A stretch of DNA of 64,000 bases from Chrysoperla carnea (GCF_905475395.1 NC_058341.1:72413597-72477596); one strand, 5' to 3'. Shown: positions 23,105 to 34,206, counted from the stretch's first letter. Translations and numbers: made by a program. The notes: generated by a model from the letters alone, not told the origin.

Positions 23105-26100
23105 AATACAATTCCCAGACGTAAGAGAGGAGGAGATTTGGCCAGTTCTGCAGCGAAACGGCGAAAAAAAAAAGAATCTCGAAGAAATGAAACGGAAGAA
23201 GAGCACGAAGCACGTTTACAGAATCAACGGACCAGAATGAGTAACCTGAGAAGCACAAGAAGCGAAGAAAGAACAGCAAATAAAAGTACTGAAGAGTCGA
23301 GAATTTTAAAAGATAATCTAACAAAGGAAGCATTCCACTACGAACCGACGAAAAAATATTACAATCATAAATACGTTGTTATTGGAAAAATGAATAACGT
23401 TTGCCAGTTTTGCCATGCAAAAAAATTCAGTAAAGAAACACCAGGTCTCTGTTGCATGAATGGAAAAATTCGATTACCACCAATTGAAGCACCTCCGCAG
23501 GAATTTCTGCATTACATGCTCGGGGAAACACTAGAATCAAAACACTTTCTCCAAAATATAAGATCATATAACTCCTGCTTTCAAATGACTTCTTTCGGTG
23601 CTACTTCGACTAACACTAATAGAAATGAATTTGAATATGTATTTTCAATTCAAGGGCAAATTTATCACAAAATAGGATCGTTACTGCCAATGTCTAACGA
23701 AGACCATAAATTTCTACAAGTATATTTCATCGGAAATGAAGAACAAGAAATTGATCAACGATGCACAAATTTTAATGGACTGAGACGCGAAATAATCCAA
23801 GATGTACAGAGGATCTTACACAAGTATAATCAACTGATTTATATATTCAAAACAACATTAGACCGCATGATTTCTGATGACTATAAAATTGTAATTCGAG
23901 CCGATAAAAGACCACGTGGAGAACACGAACGCAGATTTAATGCACCTCAGGTAGATGAAGTCGCCATTGTAGTTGTGGATAATGAAAATACAAGCCGTGA
24001 CATAATTGTACATCGAAGAAGAAAAGGACTACAACGCATTGCAGAGACACACCGTTCATATGATGCTCTTCAATATCCGTTAATATTTCTGCACGGAGAG
24101 GACGGATACCATTTCAATATAAAACAAATTCATCCTGAAACAGGCATAGAAACAAACAAAAAAGTCACTTCTAAGGAGTTCTATGCTTACCGCTTAATGA
24201 TCAGAGACAATGAAACATATAATCACATACTCAACACTCGCCGTTTATTCCAACAATTTCTGGTAGATATGTACGCAAAAATAGAAGCAGAACGGATGCT
24301 TTACATAAGATTGAATCAGAAAAAACTACGCACAGAAGAATACATCCACCTTCGAGACGCGATCATGAATGACGGCAATATTGACGATATTGGAACAATG
24401 GTAATCTTACCCTCATCATACATAGGAAGTCCAAGACATATGCACGAATATACACAAGATGCCATGACCTACGTAAGAAAATATGGACGACCTGATCTCT
24501 TTATAACATTTACATGCAATTCATCATGGCCAGAGATCAAAGAACAACTAAAATACGGACAAACCTCCATAGATCGACACGATATAATAGCCCGAGTTTT
24601 TCGACAAAAACAAATACGATTTATTGAAGTCATCACAAAATATCACATCTTTGGAACTGTTATTTCATGGATGTATACAATTGAGTGGCAAAAACGAGGA
24701 TTACCTCACTCACACAATCTCATATGGCTACACGATAAAATTTATCCCACGGATATCGACAAAATCATCCGAGCTGAATTTCCTGATCCACAAAAAGATC
24801 CGGAGCTTTACAACATAGTAGTGAAAAACATGATTCACGGACCATGTGGATCATTAAATTTCAATGCGCCATGCATGAGTGATGGAAAATGTACGAAAAA
24901 ATATCCAAAACCGTACTTGGACGATACCAAAACTGAAGATGACGGCTATCCCAAATATAGAAGACGATCACCGAAAAACGGTGGCTTCACAGCAAAAATA
25001 CGAATACAAGGCAGAGACGAACTGGAAATAGATAATCAATGGGTAGTACCGTATAATCCACTACTTTCCAAAATGTTCCAAGCACATATAAACGTTGAAT
25101 ACTGCAATTCAGTAAAATCTATTAAATATATATGTAAGTACGTAAACAAAGGTAGTGATATGGCAGTATTTCAAATAGTCCAAAATAGCGAACAAAATAA
25201 CAGAAATGATGAGATCCTCATGTACCAAATGGGAAGATACATCAACAGTAACGAAGCAGCGTGGAGGATTTTTAGTTTTCCCATACATGAACGCGAACCA
25301 GCTGTGCAACATCTAGCAGTACATTTGGAGAATGGACAGAGAGTTTACTTCACAAAAGACTCGGCTAGAAAAATTGCAAGCGAACCACCTCAGAACACAA
25401 CATTAACAGCTTTCTTCCAACTGTGTCAAACAGATCCATTCGCCAGAAAGTTATTGTATGTCGACGTCCCTATTTATTATACGTGGGACAAAACAAGGAA
25501 AATTTTTCAACGTCGGAAACAAGGAATGCCAGAGGAGGGTCATCCAGAAATCATAAAAACTAACGCAATAGGTCGAGTATTCACTGTACATCCAAACAAT
25601 GCCGAATGTTTTTATCTCCGGATGTTGTTACACGAAATACGGGGACCAACAAGTTTTACAGATCTCAGGACCGTTAATGGCTACCTATGCCAGACTTACA
25701 GAGAAGCATGTCAACGCTTAGGATTATTGGAAAACGACAACCACTGGGAATTAACACTACAAGAAGCCACACTCACAGCTTCAGCTGAACAAATTCGAGA
25801 GTTATTCGCTATAATATTAACAACATGTAACCCATCAAACCCAAAACAGCTATGGGACTCTTTCAAAAGGAGTATGAGTGATGATATATTGTACCAAGTC
25901 CAACAAGCTAATCCTGAACTGACTATAGAATTCAATGACGAGATCTTCAATGAAACACTCATTCGCTTAGAAGATAAATGTTTAGCAATAAATAATCAGG
26001 CCTTAGTAGAACTTGGAATGCCAGCACCACAAAGAAATGCTTTTAGTGTGCTAAACTACGAAATTATGAAGGAAAAAAGTTACAACATCAATGAACTACT

Positions 26101-27493
26101 TGAATACATTGCTCACAACAAACCACTTCTCAATGACAATCAAAAAAAAGTTTACGACGTTATAATGAGCCGGATAAATAACAATATTGGTGGAATTATT
26201 TACTTGGACGCACCAGGAGGCACTGGTAAAACGTTTCTCATAAATCTAATACTGGCGGAAATACGTGCTAAAAAACTCATCGCACTGGCACTAGCATCAT
26301 CTGGCATTGCAGCCACACTTATGGAAGGAGGACGAACTGCCCATTCTGCCTTACAACTACCATTGAATATAGCCGAACAACAATTCCCGGTATGTAAAAT
26401 TTCAGGAAAATCTGGACGTGGTCAAATTTTAAAACAAGCTAAAATTATCATCTGGGATGAATGCACCATGGCCCATAAAAAATTTATAGAAGCCATGGAC
26501 AGAACATTACAAGAATTGCGAAAAAACTCTGAAATAATGGGAGGAGCTCTACTCATACTCTCAGGAGATTTTCGACAAACACTTCCAGTTATTCCCAAGT
26601 CAACATCAGCAGACGAGATCAATGCATGCTTGAAAAAATCACATCTCTGGCCACAAGTACAAATACTGCAATTAACAAAAAACATGAGAGTTGAATTATC
26701 AAGAGATGAAACAACAGCACAATTTGCTAAAATACTTTTACAAATCGGCGAAGGTACATATCCTACTGACCAAACGACCGGCCTCATTGAACTTAATAGT
26801 GATTTCTGTAATATAGCCACTACTGAAGACGAACTAATCGACAAAATTTATCCAAATATTATTCAGAATTATACTAATGCAGAGTGGTTATTTCAAAGAG
26901 CAATTTTGGCCACTAAAAATAATATTGTTGACGATATCAATTTTAATATTCTAAAGAAAATACCTGGTGAAGAGAAAATATATAAATCGATCGACACGAT
27001 GGTATCCATTGAAGAAAGTGTCAACTTCCCCACTGAATTTCTAAACTCTTTACAAGTACCAGGAATGCCATTACACTGCCTTCGTCTGAAAATTGGAACT
27101 CCAATCATACTACTCAGAAATCTCAACTCCCCAAAATTATGTAATGGAACTAGAATGATCGTAAAACAGCTATCGAATAATATCATTGAAGCTGAACTTA
27201 TTTCTGGAAAGACCAAAGGACAGACAGTATTTATACCTAGAATACCTCTGATCTCTTCGGAATTGCCATTTCAATTTAAAAGACTGCAGTTTCCAATAAA
27301 ATTAGCCTTTAGTTTTACAATTAACAAAGCGCAAGGACAAACTTTAAAATATTGTGGCATTAACCTCAAAGAATCCTGCTTCTCTCACGGTCAGCTATAT
27401 GTAGCTTGCTCAAGAGTAGGAAATCCAAAAAATTTATGTATATATACTCCGGACAATAAAATGAAAAATGTTGTTTATAAACAAGTATTGTAA
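23105..27493 (+). CDS. Helitron replication protein: HUH Rep endonuclease plus PIF1-type helicase
   Basis: It nicks the Helitron end and unwinds DNA during rolling-circle transposition in the nucleus. The N-terminal part is basic, followed by a zinc-ribbon-like CQFC...GLCC near 23402-23455. The Rep part has FTCNSSWPE (about 24509), the HUH motif PHSHN (about 24704) and the two active tyrosines in KYICKY (Tyr codons near 25127 and 25139). The helicase part has Walker A GGTGKT (about 26216), Walker B IIWDE (about 26447), GDFRQTLPV (about 26564) and the C-terminal INKAQGQT with YVACSRVG. No stop or frameshift interrupts about 1460 codons, the usual length for animal Helitrons. The frame opens at 23105 behind a likely splice acceptor. 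There is no ATG before 23237, so the true start is uncertain: a non-AUG codon, a lost AUG (ATT at 23111) or the ATG at 23237, which still leaves all motifs. Confidence 0.95.
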   Translation, partial: NTIPRRKRGGDLASSAAKRRKKKESRRNETEEEHEARLQNQRTRMSNLRSTRSEERTANKSTEESRILKDNLTKEAFHYEPTKKYYNHKYVVIGKMNNVCQFCHAKKFSKETPGLCCMNGKIRLPPIEAPPQEFLHYMLGETLESKHFLQNIRSYNSCFQMTSFGATSTNTNRNEFEYVFSIQGQIYHKIGSLLPMSNEDHKFLQVYFIGNEEQEIDQRCTNFNGLRREIIQDVQRILHKYNQLIYIFKTTLDRMISDDYKIVIRADKRPRGEHERRFNAPQVDEVAIVVVDNENTSRDIIVHRRRKGLQRIAETHRSYDALQYPLIFLHGEDGYHFNIKQIHPETGIETNKKVTSKEFYAYRLMIRDNETYNHILNTRRLFQQFLVDMYAKIEAERMLYIRLNQKKLRTEEYIHLRDAIMNDGNIDDIGTMVILPSSYIGSPRHMHEYTQDAMTYVRKYGRPDLFITFTCNSSWPEIKEQLKYGQTSIDRHDIIARVFRQKQIRFIEVITKYHIFGTVISWMYTIEWQKRGLPHSHNLIWLHDKIYPTDIDKIIRAEFPDPQKDPELYNIVVKNMIHGPCGSLNFNAPCMSDGKCTKKYPKPYLDDTKTEDDGYPKYRRRSPKNGGFTAKIRIQGRDELEIDNQWVVPYNPLLSKMFQAHINVEYCNSVKSIKYICKYVNKGSDMAVFQIVQNSEQNNRNDEILMYQMGRYINSNEAAWRIFSFPIHEREPAVQHLAVHLENGQRVYFTKDSARKIASEPPQNTTLTAFFQLCQTDPFARKLLYVDVPIYYTWDKTRKIFQRRKQGMPEEGHPEIIKTNAIGRVFTVHPNNAECFYLRMLLHEIRGPTSFTDLRTVNGYLCQTYREACQRLGLLENDNHWELTLQEATLTASAEQIRELFAIILTTCNPSNPKQLWDSFKRSMSDDILYQVQQANPELTIEFNDEIFNETLIRLEDKCLAINNQALVELGMPAPQRNAFSVLNYEIMKEKSYNINELLEYIAHNKPLLNDNQKKVYDVIMSRINNNIGGIIYLDAPGGTGKTFLINLILAEIRAKKLIALALASSGIAATLMEGGRTAHSALQLPLNIAEQQFPVCKISGKSGRGQILKQAKIIIWDECTMAHKKFIEAMDRTLQELRKNSEIMGGALLILSGDFRQTLPVIPKSTSADEINACLKKSHLWPQVQILQLTKNMRVELSRDETTAQFAKILLQIGEGTYPTDQTTGLIELNSDFCNIATTEDELIDKIYPNIIQNYTNAEWLFQRAILATKNNIVDDINFNILKKIPGEEKIYKSIDTMVSIEESVNFPTEFLNSLQVPGMPLHCLRLKIGTPIILLRNLNSPKLCNGTRMIVKQLSNNIIEAELISGKTKGQTVFIPRIPLISSELPFQFKRLQFPIKLAFSFTINKAQGQTLKYCGINLKESCFSHGQLYVACSRVGNPKNLCIYTPDNKMKNVVYKQVL

Positions 27494-27512
27494 ATAATGA
27501 GAAAACGTTTTC

Positions 27513-27518
27513 AATAAA
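27513..27518 (+). terminator. Polyadenylation signal of the Helitron gene
   Basis: AATAAA lies 20 bp after the stop codon and is followed by a T-rich stretch, as expected for a eukaryotic 3' end. Confidence 0.6.
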
Positions 27519-27588
27519 CTTTTTTTTTACTTTTTACGTCATAGTTTATTTTTTTATTTCGACTCTACCACGTCATCTCATATCAACT

Positions 27589-27616
27589 CCCGGGCGAAGC
27601 CGGGTTTTTAAGCTAG
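27589..27616 (+). other. Helitron 3' terminal hairpin and CTAG end
   Basis: Stem CCCGG (27589-27593), loop GCGAAG, stem CCGGG (27600-27604), then TTTTTAAG and the terminal CTAG. In Helitrons this hairpin acts as the stop signal for rolling-circle transfer. Confidence 0.95.
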
Positions 27617-27714
27617 TATATATATAATGAACATTTTCGGAATTCAGCAATTTTATTTAAAGGGACTTTACATAACCCTAAGTGTGTATGTATCTTGCGG
27701 ACTTTAAAAATGAG
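27617..27714. repeat. Right half of the palindrome split by the Helitron
   Basis: Exact reverse complement, by eye, of 21977-22074. It starts TATATATATAATGAACATT directly after the Helitron CTAG and ends GGACTTTAAAAATGAG. Its presence fixes the Helitron boundary to the base. Confidence 0.92.
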
Positions 27715-28145
27715 ACAAAACTGTATATTAAATATATTTGGTGGCATTAAAACACATATTAATTAATGTGTAAATATATTTGATATACAGCTTTGTCGCA
27801 TTTTAAGTCCGCAAGTAGACATAAGTAGACATTGTACAACAATTACACAATTGTATGGCACGAAATCTATTTTATCTGCTGACCTATGGAATCGAACCCC
27901 GAGGATTGATGTATCCATCAACCTGAACGAAAGCGCGGATCCCTGCCAGCTCAAAGTTCTTAAGATAACTTAGTTTATTAGATAATGTAGACATCGAATG
28001 GAAAAACTAGGATAGATCAATTTTTGCATTCGATTTCCACCGAAATTTGAATATTTAAAATTTGTTTGCTGCACAAGTTGTTAATTATTATTTTATAAAA
28101 AATAACTTTTGATGCCATGTTTAAATGTAATACATATCAAGTATA
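27715..28145. other. Non-coding stretch with a repeat end and a possible tRNA-like segment
   Basis: A third copy of the palindrome's outer motif (TTTTAAGTCCGCAAG) lies at 27801-27815. On the minus strand GGTTCGATTCC (27888-27898) is a perfect pol III B-box. The upstream A-box candidate near 27938-27948 is poor, so a tRNA gene is not called. Confidence 0.4.
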
Positions 28146-28640
28146 CACAAGGTACAAGTTTAGTCCCATGTTTGTAACGCTTAAAAATATTGATGCTACG
28201 AATAAAATTTTGGTAAAGGTGTTCATAAAATCACCTAATTAGTCCATTTTCGGTTGTCTGTCCGTCTCTCCGTCTGACAACACGATAACTAAAAAACGAA
28301 AGACATATCATGCTGAAATTTTTACAGCGTGCGAAGGACGTAAAAAGCGGGGTCAAGTTCGTAAATGTACATAGGTCAAGGTCTTGTAAACGGTAGAGAT
28401 AGAACAAAAGTTTAAACGTAACAAATGTTCTTTATAAAAAAAATAAGCAACTTTTGCTTGAAATATTTTTTTTCGTAAATATCACTGTTTATTCGTAAGG
28501 GCGCAAATTGTAATATATGGAATTAGCAGTTATATGTGTGACATGTATATTTGTGTAATGTGACAGTGTAATCAACACATGGTCTTTACATGGTATTTCA
28601 ACAATTAACTCAGTCAATTGTATGTTTTCACTTTTTTGTT
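28146..28640 (+). repeat. Dispersed repeat R1, plus-orientation copy
   Basis: It has the same ordered landmarks as 7190-7695: TTAAAAATATTGATGCTACG, GGTGTTCATAAAATCACCTA, GTCTGTCCGTC, AAAGTTTAAACGTAA, and ending in TTAACTCAGTCAATTGT. Non-coding. Confidence 0.7.
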
Positions 28641-29889
28641 TTCACAAATTTTCCCTCTATATCGTTCATTAGCTATAATCATGAATGGTTTTTTGCTTTT
28701 TTTTTAAATGATCTTGAAAGTAAAGGTCTCTATAATATGTCCCCTAATTGTTTTAAATGAGACAACATGAATCAATCAATTCCCATAATTATTAATTGCC
28801 TATTTTATCGACCCATTTCTTTTTTTAATTAAGGCACAAGATATTTATTTAATAAAACATATTTTTTTGCCAATTATATTTAAACTCATTGAAAGTAATC
28901 AATATACAATATTTATTGTATTTTTTATTGATGCCTTGAGTTCAATTATTATTATTATAAGTATAAAGTAGGTTAATTGATCAGACACAAATATTAAATT
29001 ATTATTATTGTTATTAAAGTCCAGTAATAATCAGCACATCCGACTAACAACTATTCTTCCTCAATTTTTGTATACGATTATCTTCAAATTGCCCTACTGA
29101 TGCGATGATATACATGTTGCCAGATTGGAAAATTTGTTTACAATTTTTCTTAATAAAATTGCGAAAATTGATTATTATGCCTTTGTAAAAAGTTCTTCAA
29201 GTTATTTGGAAAATTTATTTTGGTAATTTTTTTAGTACTTTTGTTTAAAACTAATAGTTTCAGAGATATTAATTATTTAAAATTCCAAAAAATTATGTTG
29301 TCAAATTTTTTAAAATCTTCAAAAATCCGTTAACAAAGTTCCATAGCGTTTTAGGCATTTATTATATTAAAAGCACTTTTATTTTAATAAATAATTAAGT
29401 GATTACATATATAAAAAGCAACCCATTTTAATTGATGGACCCAAATATCTTCTAAAATACTTACACTACAAAAAAATGTTTCGTACAAAATTTTATCAGA
29501 TTAAAGTGGAACATCTGCTTCTTCTGGATTCTTTAATAGTTAACTCATATCCTGAACAGTAAGAGATAGAATAACACTTTAAATAGGGAATATTCATGTA
29601 TTTTTTTATATTTTTAATTCATTGTTTACACCGTTATAACAAAGTAAAAAATATAAATACTGCTTAAAAATGCTGTATTTAAGTGTAAAAAAATATTAAA
29701 AATACATTATAATTTTGAGATATTTAAACGCAGTTTTTTGGCGCTCTCTGTTGATGACGTATAATAATGTAAGTACATGATCTGTCAATTTTTGAGAATT
29801 CAATGTATAATTTACACTTAAAAAATGAATTTACAACACAGAATTTACACTCGTTATTATTAAATACCATATAAAATGTAAGTAACTGT
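28641..29889. other. Non-coding stretch, nothing recognised
   Basis: AT-rich DNA with TTATTATTATTA-type runs near 28945. No supported exon or RNA gene. Confidence 0.45.
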
Positions 29890-31219
29890 TTGGAGGGTGT
29901 ATGGACTGGCTTTGGGGGGTGTTAATTGCTTTGGCTTGAGAAAACTATTTTTAAAAGAAATCTATATGATTTTAAGCAAAATTTTTAAGTTTTAACCCCC
30001 GCGCTATTAGGGGGAAGGGGTGTTTGGAATAAATGTATTTTAAAAGATTGAAAAAATAGGTCAAAATAGTATTAAATGCTAAAATAACCCAAAACTTTAG
30101 ATGTTTTTGTTAATAAAGCCCTTTTTACAACATCCACTCCCCTCCCCCACCCGCTTTCACATTTTTTTGCAAATTCAGAATTTTTATGGCGTATAAAGAG
30201 GTTTTTGGAGTCGCAAATCTCGAATTTTGCTTTAGATTATCAAAAAAAGGTAATATTTTTAGGGGGTGTACTTAGTTGGGCCAAAAAAGGCGAATCGTAT
30301 CAATTTATACATTTCGCCTCAAATATCAGCCTCAAAAACCCCTTTATACGTCATATAAAAATTTTGAATTTACAAAAAATATGAAAGCGGGAGGGGGAGG
30401 GAAGTGGATTTTGTAAAAAGAGCTATATTAATGAAAACATCTAAAGTTTTGGGTTACTTTAGCATTTTAAACAATTTTGAACTCTTTTTAAAATCTTTTA
30501 AAATACATTTATTCCATACACCCCTTTCCCCTAATAGCGCGGGGGTTAAAACTTAAAAATTTTGCTTTAAACCATATAGACCTCTTTTAAAAGTAATTTT
30601 CTGAAGCCAAAGCAGTTAACACCCCCCAAAGCCAGTCCATACATACTCCAAACAATTATTTCTAGAAAATGTTAAATTTTCCATTTTTCGCAAAAATATG
30701 GATCAAGGAGAAATTTTACGGGTATGCAACTCATCATAAAATCGAAAAATAATAACTATTGAACGGATTTCGCTAAAATTTTAACCTAAGTACTAAAACC
30801 TGCTATTGGTATTAGTTTCATTAAAATCAATCAAATATTTTTCAAGTTACAGTCAAATGAACTGTTTTACTATATGTATGTATACATATATATATATAGC
30901 TGGGAGGGGAAGAGACGAACCCCCCCCCACAAAAATATGAGGCGTAGTTCTTAACATTGACTACAAACCTACCAAAGGATATGCATCGATGTCTCCTCTT
31001 GCGAATATAAAATAAAAATGATAAAATTTCTGAAAAAATCATTTTTGACGCCATTTTGTTGGTTAGACATGTTGCACCACTCCGGGAAAGAAAAAAATTT
31101 CGAAAAATACTTATTTTGATGTGTTATTTTGACTTATTTTGAAAGGAAAACTCCAAAGTTTCGCTGCCCGAACTTTTAATCCATATAACAGCCTTTTTTT
31201 GCTTAGTTTTATTCCAGTA
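29890..31219 (-). repeat. Foldback family FB-C, copy B (minus orientation)
   Basis: About 29890-30290 and 30310-30660 form an internal inverted repeat. Landmarks are GGAGGGTGTATGGACTGGCT with its partner, CCGCGCTATTAGGGGGAAGG, and GAAAGCGGGAGGGGGAGGG. From 30660 to 31219 it continues into the unique arm shared in reverse complement with 20081-20560. Together with copy A it flanks a ~9-kb segment containing the Helitron in inverted orientation. A C-tract lies near 30921-30929. No gene; the minus frame inside is a repeat artefact seen also in copy A. Confidence 0.78.
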
Positions 31220-31789
31220 ATATCTTTGAAACTATTAGTATTAAAGAAAATTTGGAAGAGTCCTAAATTTTTTAAATAACCTGAAAAACTTTACCGTGGC
31301 AAAAACAATATTCGCTCTATTAAGAAAAATTTTTTTAAATATTTCCGATCTGGCAACTTGTACATATATCATGAGTGGAACAATTTGATGAGAATCGTAT
31401 AAAAAAACTGAGGAGGAATATTAGTTTGTACTGTTGCGCCGATTCCTACTGGACTATTATTCTTATATGATTTTTTATATTCTAATCATATAAACACGCA
31501 ATTGTATAGAATGCCTTCAGAATCACTACGTTTGGAGAAAACAATGTTGTAGTATACGTAATAAAACGCAGAAGCTGCGTAAGCTGAGTGAATTATTCTC
31601 AGAAAAATTAACAAGAAGTAAAATGAGAGCTATTCAAACTAAGATTAACAGAGCATTTCTTTGAGCTGTATTATACATTTTGTTTCAAGATCCACAATCA
31701 AATTTTATGGGTCCTGAAGGGAATATTGTTGGTTTTCAAATTAGGTACACTTGGAAATTTTTGATATGGTTGACATAGCAACTCTTATA
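31220..31789. other. Non-coding stretch, nothing recognised
   Basis: AT-rich DNA. No frame carries a recognisable domain. Confidence 0.4.
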
Positions 31790-32360
31790 CCAAATTCTTA
31801 CTCCGACTATACAATGGCGAGGGTTGTGTGTTTGACCGATATTCATGTATGTTCATCCGTTCGGACCTAGCTTCTAAACTACTTATCATAATTTGACAAA
31901 TGGGTACCGTTAGAAGCGTCTTAATCATCCGCTAGTTAAAGGCTATGGCGTCACATTAAATTAAATATGGCGCTCTCTAGAGAACATGATAGCACTTTTC
32001 AAATATATATATGTTGTTATACTTTCTCACGAAAATTTAATACCAAAATGGTTTAAATAAAATAAAGTTCGAAAAACTAAAACCCCGACAATTACAGAAT
32101 CGCGCTCTTCAAAGTATGAAAACAAAAAAATATTTTCATCTGAAATTGTTATGATAAGTAAAGTCATCATTACAGTCGTGGGACCTCTAAGATTAAACAG
32201 TTTTCCATAGAACTAAAAAGAGGTCCCCCGACTGTAATGACGATTTTATTTATCATAACAATTTCAGAAGAAAATATTTTTTTGTTTTCATACTTTTAAG
32301 AGTGCGATTCTGTATTAAGTTTAGAAACTAAAACTCCGTTAACTTCAAAGTCACGCTCTT
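31790..32360 (+). repeat. Dispersed repeat with embedded hairpin (family R2)
   Basis: The first part (CTCCGACTA..., CTTCTAAACTACTTATCATA, GCGTCACATTAAATT, TATGTTGTTATAC) matches 54340-54610. It then contains a hairpin with arms about 32092-32189 and 32219-32314: GAATCGCGCTCTTCAAAGTA, TTGTTATGATAAGTAAA, CAGTCGTGGGACCTCT and partners. Non-coding. Confidence 0.72.
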
Positions 32361-32944
32361 AAAAGTATGAAAAAATAACCCTTATTTTAAAAGATTTGAA
32401 CCTTATACCTATGGTATTTTTTAAACGCATAAAAATTAATCTTGAAAGACTTTTTGGACTGCCATTTTGTGGTTTATTGCATTTGGGACAGTTCCTTTTT
32501 TCGATACTCCGTCCCGGTGTTCCTGCTAAAATTAATTGTCCTGTTTTCAGCTAGAGTTAACAACGAACATTTTGTATTTGAATTTATGTTCACCTTACAG
32601 GAAAAATTAGTCCAAATTATACCGTATGCTACAAGTGATCATACAAGGTGATGGGTGACATTTTTTAAGATACTTAACCGAAATCAGAATTTTAAACTCA
32701 GGCTACTACAAATTGACAAATAGGGCCGTTTCTTAATTTTTGTCTAGCGTTAGCGATGGTTTGAAATGTCGAGAAAAAAAAATTAGAAACAGTTGCTTAG
32801 AATATTCAAACTTTCAAATCAATATTCCTATAAATAACGAAAATATGAGGATGTCTTCATCATAAATGCGACACGCTGTATATCTAAAGCCAACTGCGAT
32901 GTGCAAGCCAATATAGGATCTTATTACTAAAAACATTACATTTA
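32361..32944. other. Non-coding stretch, nothing recognised
   Basis: AT-rich DNA with one short plus-strand frame (32442-32651) that lacks domain similarity. Confidence 0.4.
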
Positions 32945-33785
32945 GACGTTGAGAAGAAGAAATAAAGTTCCAAAAATTTCAGCAGTGGGGCGGATTTGAA
33001 TGCGGTTTCCCATTTGATTCTTTAGAGGACCAGGGAATTTTGTTACCTAGTCTGATTAATAAGAAATTAAAAATATGCAATTAACATATGCGTTTTATAA
33101 TTGCATTATTAACATCACAATTCGGTTAATAGTGATGAAAATGATTTCAAACTTGTTACGCGGGGTTTTTTGGAGTCACTGAACACAGAATTGGTCTCAG
33201 AGGTACCTGGTGCTAAGGTAAACGGTGCCTCGTCTCCTAGTCGAGTTTACGGGAAATTTGTTTGATAATCAGTCCAAACTCGTTACACGGGGGTTTTTGG
33301 AGTCGCTTAACTCGAATATCGCGACAGAATAGGTCTCAGAGATACCTGGTGCAACGGTGTCCTCGTCGCCTTCTGGATTTTTCGATTTTATAAATTCGTC
33401 ATAAATTAGTCCAAACTCGTTACACGGGGGTTTTTGAGGTCACAAAACAAATTTCCCGAAAACCCCACTAGGTGACGAGAGACCGTTTACCCTGAGCACC
33501 AGGTATCTCTGAGACCAATTATGTCATGATATTCGTGTTCAGTGACCCCCAAAAACCTCCGCGTAACAACTTTGATATCATTTTCATCACTCAATTATAA
33601 AATTCAATTATAAAATGCATATTAATTATGCTAATTGCATATTTTTAATTTCTTATAAATCAGACTACGTCACAAAATTGGCTGACGCTCTAACGAATCG
33701 AATGTCGAAAGCCGCATTCAAATCCGACTAACTGCTCAAATTTTTTTGAACTTTGATCATTTTATGTGCTTTGTTTCTTCGTCCA
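32945..33785. repeat. Foldback element FB-D
   Basis: The arms, about 32945-33264 and 33438-33785, pair in reverse complement: GCGGATTTGAATGCGG, AAGAAATTAAAAATATGCAA, GTGATGAAAATGAT, GTCTCAGAGGTACCTGGTGC. The block GTTACACGGGGGTTTTTGGAG is repeated directly three times (about 33157, 33280 and 33419), so the loop has grown by internal duplication. No coding sequence. Confidence 0.78.
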
Positions 33786-34206
33786 ATTGATATTCCAACA
33801 AACACATGTGGTAATTTAAAGAGAGCTTACGGATACAAGCTAGTACGTGCACTACTGTCTAGTCTACCAACACAATAACACGAATAAAAAAATAACGTTT
33901 AGCACAACTGCATTTATTTAAGAATGAATAGAAAAGTTATTTAACTCGTATAGTGAATAGCAAGTTATGTTTTGTAAGCACTTTGTGGAAATTCATTTAC
34001 CGTTAAATCAATTAACAATGCTAGGAGGGTATTCGAGAGAGATAAAAAAGTACAATATTTCAACTTCTAAGAAAAGCTAACTCATGAAAATAGATCGATC
34101 AACGTCGGGGAAAATCTATTTAAAAAGTTTGAATTTCTGCCTCTATTTTTTTTTTAAATAAATAGGCAACTCCATTCGACGTACTAAATTATATTTATTC
34201 TTATAA
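33786..34206. other. Short non-coding stretch
   Basis: AT-rich DNA; nothing recognised. Confidence 0.4.

Larger units (their letters stand above)
22075..27616 (+). mobile_element. Complete Helitron, probably autonomous
   Basis: The 5542-bp element starts with TC after host A (TCTATATATATATA at 22075). It ends with a GC-rich hairpin (stem CCCGG/CCGGG, 27589-27604), an 8-nt spacer and CTAG (27613-27616), followed by host T. These are the defining Helitron ends: insertion between A and T, no target duplication, 3' hairpin 10-12 nt from CTRR. It carries one intact Rep-helicase frame, a promoter-like 5' region, a 221-bp tandem duplication and an AATAAA after the stop. Joining the flanks restores a perfect palindrome, which independently confirms both ends. 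The absence of any frame disruption suggests a young copy. Confidence 0.95.

Noticed and set aside
22983..23333. Minus-strand open frame overlapping the Helitron helicase start
   Set aside because: Antisense shadow of coding DNA and of the duplicated leader; no domain.
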